This document shows positions 5,056 to 8,767 of a DNA stretch of 8,767 bases, piece by piece. Both the position numbers and the translations under genes were made by a program. Numbering within the stretch: the first letter of the stretch is position 1; each line of letters begins with the position of its first letter. This DNA is from Pseudomonadota bacterium. Lineage in GTDB: Bacteria > Myxococcota > Myxococcia > Myxococcales > Myxococcaceae. Below the pieces are notes generated by a model, which made no database searches, had not been told where the DNA came from, and saw only the letters and a list, made by a program, of their open reading frames with translations. The stretch spans positions 1-8,767 of the forward strand of contig JAFADT010000133.1 of assembly GCA_023424585.1 (NCBI GenBank). Reading direction: 5' to 3'.

Positions 5056-8000
5056 TCAGGGGAAGCGGTGGAGGCGGGTGCAGATCTCCACGGCGCGGTC
5101 CGCGATGCGGCCCAGCTCCTCCAGCATGGCCACGTCGAGGGGCGCGGGGCCGTGCTCGGCGACGAAGAAGGCCACGGGCTGGCCGCGCGAGTGGAGCGGG
5201 AAGACGAGCAGGTGGGACTCGGACTCGCCGCACAGCGCGGAGAAGATGGCCTCGTCCTGCGGGGACTGCGGGGCGCTGAAGACGCTGGGGCTGGGGCCGT
5301 TCAGCGAGGAGGTGAAGAGGGACGGCGCGTCCATGTCCACCTTGAGGGCGGAGACCTCCGGACGGTCGCTGCCCGGACCCCAGGCGCGACCCACGCGCGC
5401 GAGCCCGAAGCTGTCCCCCAGGAGGAAGGCCCGGCGGAAGCGACCCGCGCTGTAGGCGAGCAGCACCTTGCCCACCATGCCCTGCGAGTCCGCCGTGTCG
5501 AGCGCGGAGAGGACCTGCTCCGCGGTGACGGCGGGGCCGTCCGTGGACGTATCGGTGGACGCGCTGGCGGCGGCGAGCAGGGCCTGGGCGGGGTCCACCG
5601 GCGCGGCGGCCTGCGGCTGCCATGGGTGCTGCATGAACTCCCACGCGGAGGCCAGGGCCACGCCATCCTCGGAGGCAGAGGGCGCGGCGGCGGGGACGTC
5701 CAGGTCCACGACGCGGTCCGCCCACGTGGTCTCCGCGCTGTGGCCCACGGAGCCCTCCCCTTCCCCGCCGCCCTGCCAGCCCACGAACTCCCACGTGGAG
5801 GCGAGCTGCATGGGCTCCTCGGTGGACGAGGAGGAGAGGTCGTCGAGGGCGATGGGCGTCCGGTCGCGGACCGGGGCTGGAGGCGCGACCACGAGGCGCG
5901 GCTTCGGCGGAGCCACGGGCTCCTCGGCGGGCGCGGAGTCGGGAGCGTCCTCGGACGGCGCGGCGGGTTCGGGCGTGGACTCCAGTTCGGGCTTGGGGGC
6001 CACGTCCGCGCTGGCGATGAGCGCGACCTCGAACTCCGGGGGGATCTCGGCGCGGTGTTCCTCGATGGGCGCGGGGCTGGGGGACTCAGGCGGAGGCGCG
6101 GCGGGCGCGGCTTCAGGCTTCGGCGCGGCGGCGACCTGCCAGGACTCGGTGGCCTCGGTTTCCGGAGGCGCGGAGGGCTTCGGTGAGTCTCCCGCCAGGC
6201 TGAATTCGAGCGCGTCGGCGTCTGCGTCCGGCGTGACAGGAGCGGCGATGACCGACGCGTCCAGCGTGTCCACGGAGGCGGGGCTCTCCGGCTCCTTCGC
6301 ATCAGGAGCGGACGGCTCGACGGGGGCGGGCTCCGGCTCCGCGGCTTCGACTGCGACGGGCGGCGCCAGAGCGGCTTCGGGCTCTGTTGCCGCTGGGATC
6401 TCGTCGACTGTCAGGGCGGCAGCGGCGGGTGCTGGGACGGGCTCCTTCGCCGGGGATTCCTTCGCGTCCACCGTCGATGCGGCGGGCATGGAGTCCCAGA
6501 CGGAATCCGCCTCGGGAATGTCCTGAGCGGCCTGCGGCTCGGCGGACACTACGTCCTCGACGTCGAGGACGTCCTTGGCTTCGGTGGCGCGGCGCTCACC
6601 CGACCCGGTGGACGGCACAGCCTCGATGTCGTGGATGTCATTGGATTCGGTGGAGCGGCGCGCACCCGACTCGCCAGACGTCGCGTCCTCGACGTCGAGG
6701 ATGTCTTTGGATTCGGCGGTGCGGCGCTCACCCGACTCGGCCGATGGCGCGGCATCAACGTCGAGGATGTCTTTGGATTCGGGGGGCGCAAGCGGCTCGG
6801 CGGACAACACGTCCACGTCTGCCTGGACAGCCTTGGCCTGGGTGACATTGAGAGGCTCGGCGGACATCACGTCCAGGTTCGCGTGGCCTGCCTTGGCTTC
6901 GGTAGCGTCCAGCAGCTCAGCGGACAGCACGTCCCCGTCTGCGTGGACGGCCTTGGCCTCAATGGCTTCCAGCGACACCGCGGATGTCTCGTCCAGGTCC
7001 GCGTGGACTGCCCTGGCCTCCGCGACCTCGCTTGGTTCTGCGGACAGCATGTCCGAAGCGTCAAGGACGTCCTTGGCGTCGGTGACTCCCAGCGGCTCCG
7101 CAGACAGCATGTCCGCAGCGTCAAGGACGTCCTTGGCTTCGGCGGATTCCAGCGGCTCCGCGGACAGCACATCCGCAGCTTCAAGGACGTCCTTCGCTTC
7201 GGTGGCTTCCAGCGGCTCCGCAGACAGCACTTCAGCGTGGACGGCCTTGGCCTCAGTGGCCTCAAGTGGGTCGGCGGACATCACGTCATCGACTTCGAGG
7301 ATGTCCGCGGCTTCGGCCGTGGCGGCCGGCTCCGAAGCCATGGCGTCAGCGGTATCGAGGACGTCGTCGTCGGAGAGATCATCTCCGGTGAGGACCGCGG
7401 CGGGCTCGGGAGCCGTCTCGGTGGTGGCTGAAGCTGATGCCGCGGACGCGACGGATTCAGGGCTCGGGCTGACGTCGACGACATCGAGAAGATCGGCGTC
7501 CAGCGTGAGTTCGGGAAATGACGAGGTCGGGGGCGGTTGAGCCGTGGCGGCCGCCTGCACACTGACGTCCAGCGCCGACGGCTTCGAGGAAGCGGCATCC
7601 GCGAACGCATCCGCCCACTCGCCCGCGAGGCCCGACACCGCTCCGACTGCGGTCGTGGGAGGCGCACCTGAAGGGGTCGCCGCAACCGCTTGAGTCACCC
7701 CGGACGGGCGTCGAGCCGCGGGGAGCTGGGCCCCACTCGGAGACAACTGCATGACCGGCATTGCAGCGCCCGCCACGTCATGGGCAATCCCTGTCGGCGG
7801 AGCCCGCTCGAAGGAATCCGCCACCACGTTGGCGGGCGTTGCCACCGACAGGCTTCGAGGCACAGGGGCCTGCGCGCCGCCTTGAGAGGGATTCACAGCC
7901 CCCACGGCCCCCTGCGCACTGCCATGAGAGGCATTCGGTGCCCCAGACAAGCCTTGAGCCACGGCAGGCAGTACGCTTCCGGGGGCTGCCTGCGGCGGGC

Positions 8001-8766
8001 CAGATTGCCCTGGAGCCGTCGCGGTCGCGCCCTGGGCCATCACCGCAGGGCCTCCCGACGGAGGCACGGCGACAGGAACCGCCACGCTGGGTCGCTTCGG
8101 AACAGCCACCGGCGCACCGGGACCCGTCACGCCAACGGCCACCGTCGGCACGGCTCCAGACGGAGGCCCCTGACGCGGCGGTGCCCCCGGCGCTGGCGGT
8201 GCCCCCCCCGGCCGGCCCTGCGCAATGTTCGGAGGCACGGTGCCCGGAGCCCCAGGAGGCCCCATCGGACGCGCACCTGGAGGAGCACCGGCGCCCGGAA
8301 CCCCAGGCGCCATCGGAGGCCGCTGCCCCGGAGGAACAGGCCCCGCCCCCCCCGGACTCATCATCACAGGCGCGGGCGTGCCCGGCGCGGGCCGAGGCAC
8401 TGCTCCCGGCGGAGGTCCCGCGCGGACCATCCCCGGCGGCTTCGGTGCTCCCGGAGGACTCACCGGACGCGGCCCGGGTGCTCCGGGCGCGGCGGGATGC
8501 ATCCCCGGAGGCGGCGGCCTCGACACGGCGGGAATCCCCGCGCCAGAAGGCCGAGCCCCCGGCGGCACGGGGCTGCTCCGCCCAATCATCCCAGGAGGCT
8601 GCGCTCCCGGCCCCCCTGCGCGCGGAGGCCCCCCGGCTCCAGGAGGAATCCCCCCCGGAGCAGCGGCCGACGACGGGGCGGCCCCCTGCGGAACGAGTCC
8701 CGGCGCACGCCCCACGGGCGCGCCCCCAGCCGACGGAGCTCCCGGCGCCGCCGCGACAGGCACGGG
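5056..8766 (-). CDS. Giant Pro/Ala/Glu-rich repeat protein with C-terminal GAF-like domain (N-terminus outside window)
   Basis: The frame is open from the window's right edge to TGA (5056-5058), giving 1236 visible residues; the start is beyond the window. Counting from the first visible codon: 1 to about 360 is rich in Pro, Gly and Ala (PPGAPG-like, with PGM and GARP variants); about 380-480 turns acidic; 495-671 holds about nine 20-residue repeats and 678-743 three 22-residue repeats; about 750-980 is acidic Pro/Ala/Glu-rich linker. LASTWEFVGWQ (988-998) and LASAWEFMQHPWQPQ (1038-1052) form a duplicated motif. About 1080-1230 is the only segment that looks globular, with the strand pattern of a GAF-like domain (AFLLGDSFGLARVGRAW...LLVFPLHSRGQPVAFFVAEHG...) and a final amphipathic helix. 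No membrane segment is seen in the visible part. Similar long disordered proteins with a GAF-like end occur in myxobacteria, but the function is not recognised; a scaffold or signalling role is only a guess. Third-position GC bias and absence of stops over 3.7 kb support that it is real. Confidence 0.85.
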   Translation of the reverse strand, partial: PVPVAAAPGAPSAGGAPVGRAPGLVPQGAAPSSAAAPGGIPPGAGGPPRAGGPGAQPPGMIGRSSPVPPGARPSGAGIPAVSRPPPPGMHPAAPGAPGPRPVSPPGAPKPPGMVRAGPPPGAVPRPAPGTPAPVMMSPGGAGPVPPGQRPPMAPGVPGAGAPPGARPMGPPGAPGTVPPNIAQGRPGGAPPAPGAPPRQGPPSGAVPTVAVGVTGPGAPVAVPKRPSVAVPVAVPPSGGPAVMAQGATATAPGQSGPPQAAPGSVLPAVAQGLSGAPNASHGSAQGAVGAVNPSQGGAQAPVPRSLSVATPANVVADSFERAPPTGIAHDVAGAAMPVMQLSPSGAQLPAARRPSGVTQAVAATPSGAPPTTAVGAVSGLAGEWADAFADAASSKPSALDVSVQAAATAQPPPTSSFPELTLDADLLDVVDVSPSPESVASAASASATTETAPEPAAVLTGDDLSDDDVLDTADAMASEPAATAEAADILEVDDVMSADPLEATEAKAVHAEVLSAEPLEATEAKDVLEAADVLSAEPLESAEAKDVLDAADMLSAEPLGVTDAKDVLDASDMLSAEPSEVAEARAVHADLDETSAVSLEAIEAKAVHADGDVLSAELLDATEAKAGHANLDVMSAEPLNVTQAKAVQADVDVLSAEPLAPPESKDILDVDAAPSAESGERRTAESKDILDVEDATSGESGARRSTESNDIHDIEAVPSTGSGERRATEAKDVLDVEDVVSAEPQAAQDIPEADSVWDSMPAASTVDAKESPAKEPVPAPAAAALTVDEIPAATEPEAALAPPVAVEAAEPEPAPVEPSAPDAKEPESPASVDTLDASVIAAPVTPDADADALEFSLAGDSPKPSAPPETEATESWQVAAAPKPEAAPAAPPPESPSPAPIEEHRAEIPPEFEVALIASADVAPKPELESTPEPAAPSEDAPDSAPAEEPVAPPKPRLVVAPPAPVRDRTPIALDDLSSSSTEEPMQLASTWEFVGWQGGGEGEGSVGHSAETTWADRVVDLDVPAAAPSASEDGVALASAWEFMQHPWQPQAAAPVDPAQALLAAASASTDTSTDGPAVTAEQVLSALDTADSQGMVGKVLLAYSAGRFRRAFLLGDSFGLARVGRAWGPGSDRPEVSALKVDMDAPSLFTSSLNGPSPSVFSAPQSPQDEAIFSALCGESESHLLVFPLHSRGQPVAFFVAEHGPAPLDVAMLEELGRIADRAVEICTRLHRFP
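5611..5655 (-). repeat. WEF motif, second copy (LASAWEFMQHPWQPQ)
   Basis: This encodes residues 1038-1052 of the repeat protein. It shares LAS-x-WEF with the copy at 5773-5805, and both have Trp-Gln shortly after. Aromatic residues are otherwise almost absent from the surrounding acidic linker, so the pair stands out as a likely binding motif just before the GAF-like domain. Confidence 0.6.
5773..5805 (-). repeat. WEF motif, first copy (LASTWEFVGWQ)
   Basis: This encodes residues 988-998 of the repeat protein. Both copies follow an acidic run (EEPMQ before this one, SEDGVA before the other), so the duplicated unit is about 15-20 residues, with roughly 39 residues between the copies. Confidence 0.6.
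6538..6735 (-). repeat. Three tandem 22-residue (66-base) repeats
   Basis: Three contiguous in-frame copies encode units such as SGERRTAESKDILDV followed by an acidic end; the second is SGARRSTESNDIHDI and the third SGERRATEAKDVLDV. Plus-strand landmarks (GGCGCTCACC or GGCGCGCACC) recur at 6591, 6657 and 6723, exactly 66 bases apart. Each copy holds a basic RR pair and one D-[IV]-x-D core, unlike the neighbouring 20-residue array. The array is inside the minus-strand repeat-protein gene. Confidence 0.85.
6754..7284 (-). repeat. About nine tandem 20-residue (60-base) repeats
   Basis: In-frame units resemble VLSAEPLEATEAKDVLDAAD. A plus-strand landmark (GCGGAC, GCAGAC or GCGGAT) recurs at 6800, 6860, 6920, 6980, 7040, 7100, 7160 and 7220, always 60 bases apart, then at 7274, so the unit nearest the N-terminus is two codons shorter. 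Two subtypes alternate in blocks: three units with KDVLDAAD-like centres, and five with (K/R)A(V/G)(H/Q)A centres. The array is acidic, lacks proline except in the EP step, and could form short helices. Confidence 0.9.
7690..8766 (-). repeat. Pro/Gly/Ala-rich low-complexity segment
   Basis: About 360 residues at the visible N-terminal side are dominated by P, G and A, with degenerate PPGAPG, PPGM and GARP words but no fixed period. The DNA carries C tracts of 8 (8202-8209, 8346-8353) and 7 (8650-8656). It is probably disordered; a strict Gly-X-Y collagen register is absent. Confidence 0.75.
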
Positions 8767-8767
8767 C

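Noticed and set aside
6538..7284. CRISPR-like regular repeats
   Set aside because: The 60- and 66-base units are contiguous, in-frame and degenerate, with no unique spacers; they encode protein repeats.
6575..7540. Ser-rich 321-residue plus-strand frame across the repeat arrays
   Set aside because: It mirrors the period of the minus-strand repeats, has no Shine-Dalgarno, and is explained by repeat DNA lacking stops. The minus frame spans 3.7 kb and ends in a globular-looking domain.
7690..8766. Collagen-like Gly-X-Y domain
   Set aside because: PPG words are frequent, but glycine does not recur every third residue over any long stretch.

Overview
The window is very GC-rich and strongly biased to G or C at third codon positions. 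Its genes look like those of a deltaproteobacterium, most likely a myxobacterium of the Myxococcus/Corallococcus type. This placement is an inference. It rests on base composition, the cobalamin-dependent ribonucleotide reductase, and a very long Pro/Ala/Glu-rich protein ending in a small GAF-like domain, an architecture common in that group. No mobile element, CRISPR array, tRNA or rRNA was seen.

Layout, left to right. (1) The 3' end of a plus-strand gene whose protein resembles the C-terminal part of an ATP-grasp ligase (2-418). (2) A Bax inhibitor-1/YccA family seven-helix membrane protein (492-1208, +). (3) A small thioredoxin-like [2Fe-2S] ferredoxin on the minus strand (1269-1604), convergent with the BI-1 gene. 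(4) A 581-base divergent control region (1605-2185). It holds a perfect dyad close to the ferredoxin start, a pair of NrdR-like boxes with the canonical 31-base phasing, a possible sigma-70-type promoter and two strong leader hairpins. (5) nrdJ, an adenosylcobalamin-dependent class II ribonucleotide reductase of 934 residues (2186-4990, +). (6) A long hairpin between convergent genes (5015-5050). (7) The 3' 3.7 kb of a minus-strand gene for a giant low-complexity protein (5056-8766, 5' end outside the window). That protein has a Pro/Gly-rich segment, an acidic segment with 20- and 22-residue tandem repeats, a duplicated Trp-Glu-Phe motif and a C-terminal GAF-like domain.

The genes do not form one pathway. 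The best-supported regulatory story is nrdJ under the dNTP-sensing repressor NrdR, with a leader of about 190-240 bases. The least understood object is the repeat protein: its arrays carry about a dozen copies of a short [DKS]-D-[IV]-L-[DE]-[VA] motif, and its closest repeat copies are still very similar in DNA. I see no evidence for a complete new defence or mobile system. The repeat protein and the nrdJ control region are the parts most worth following up.
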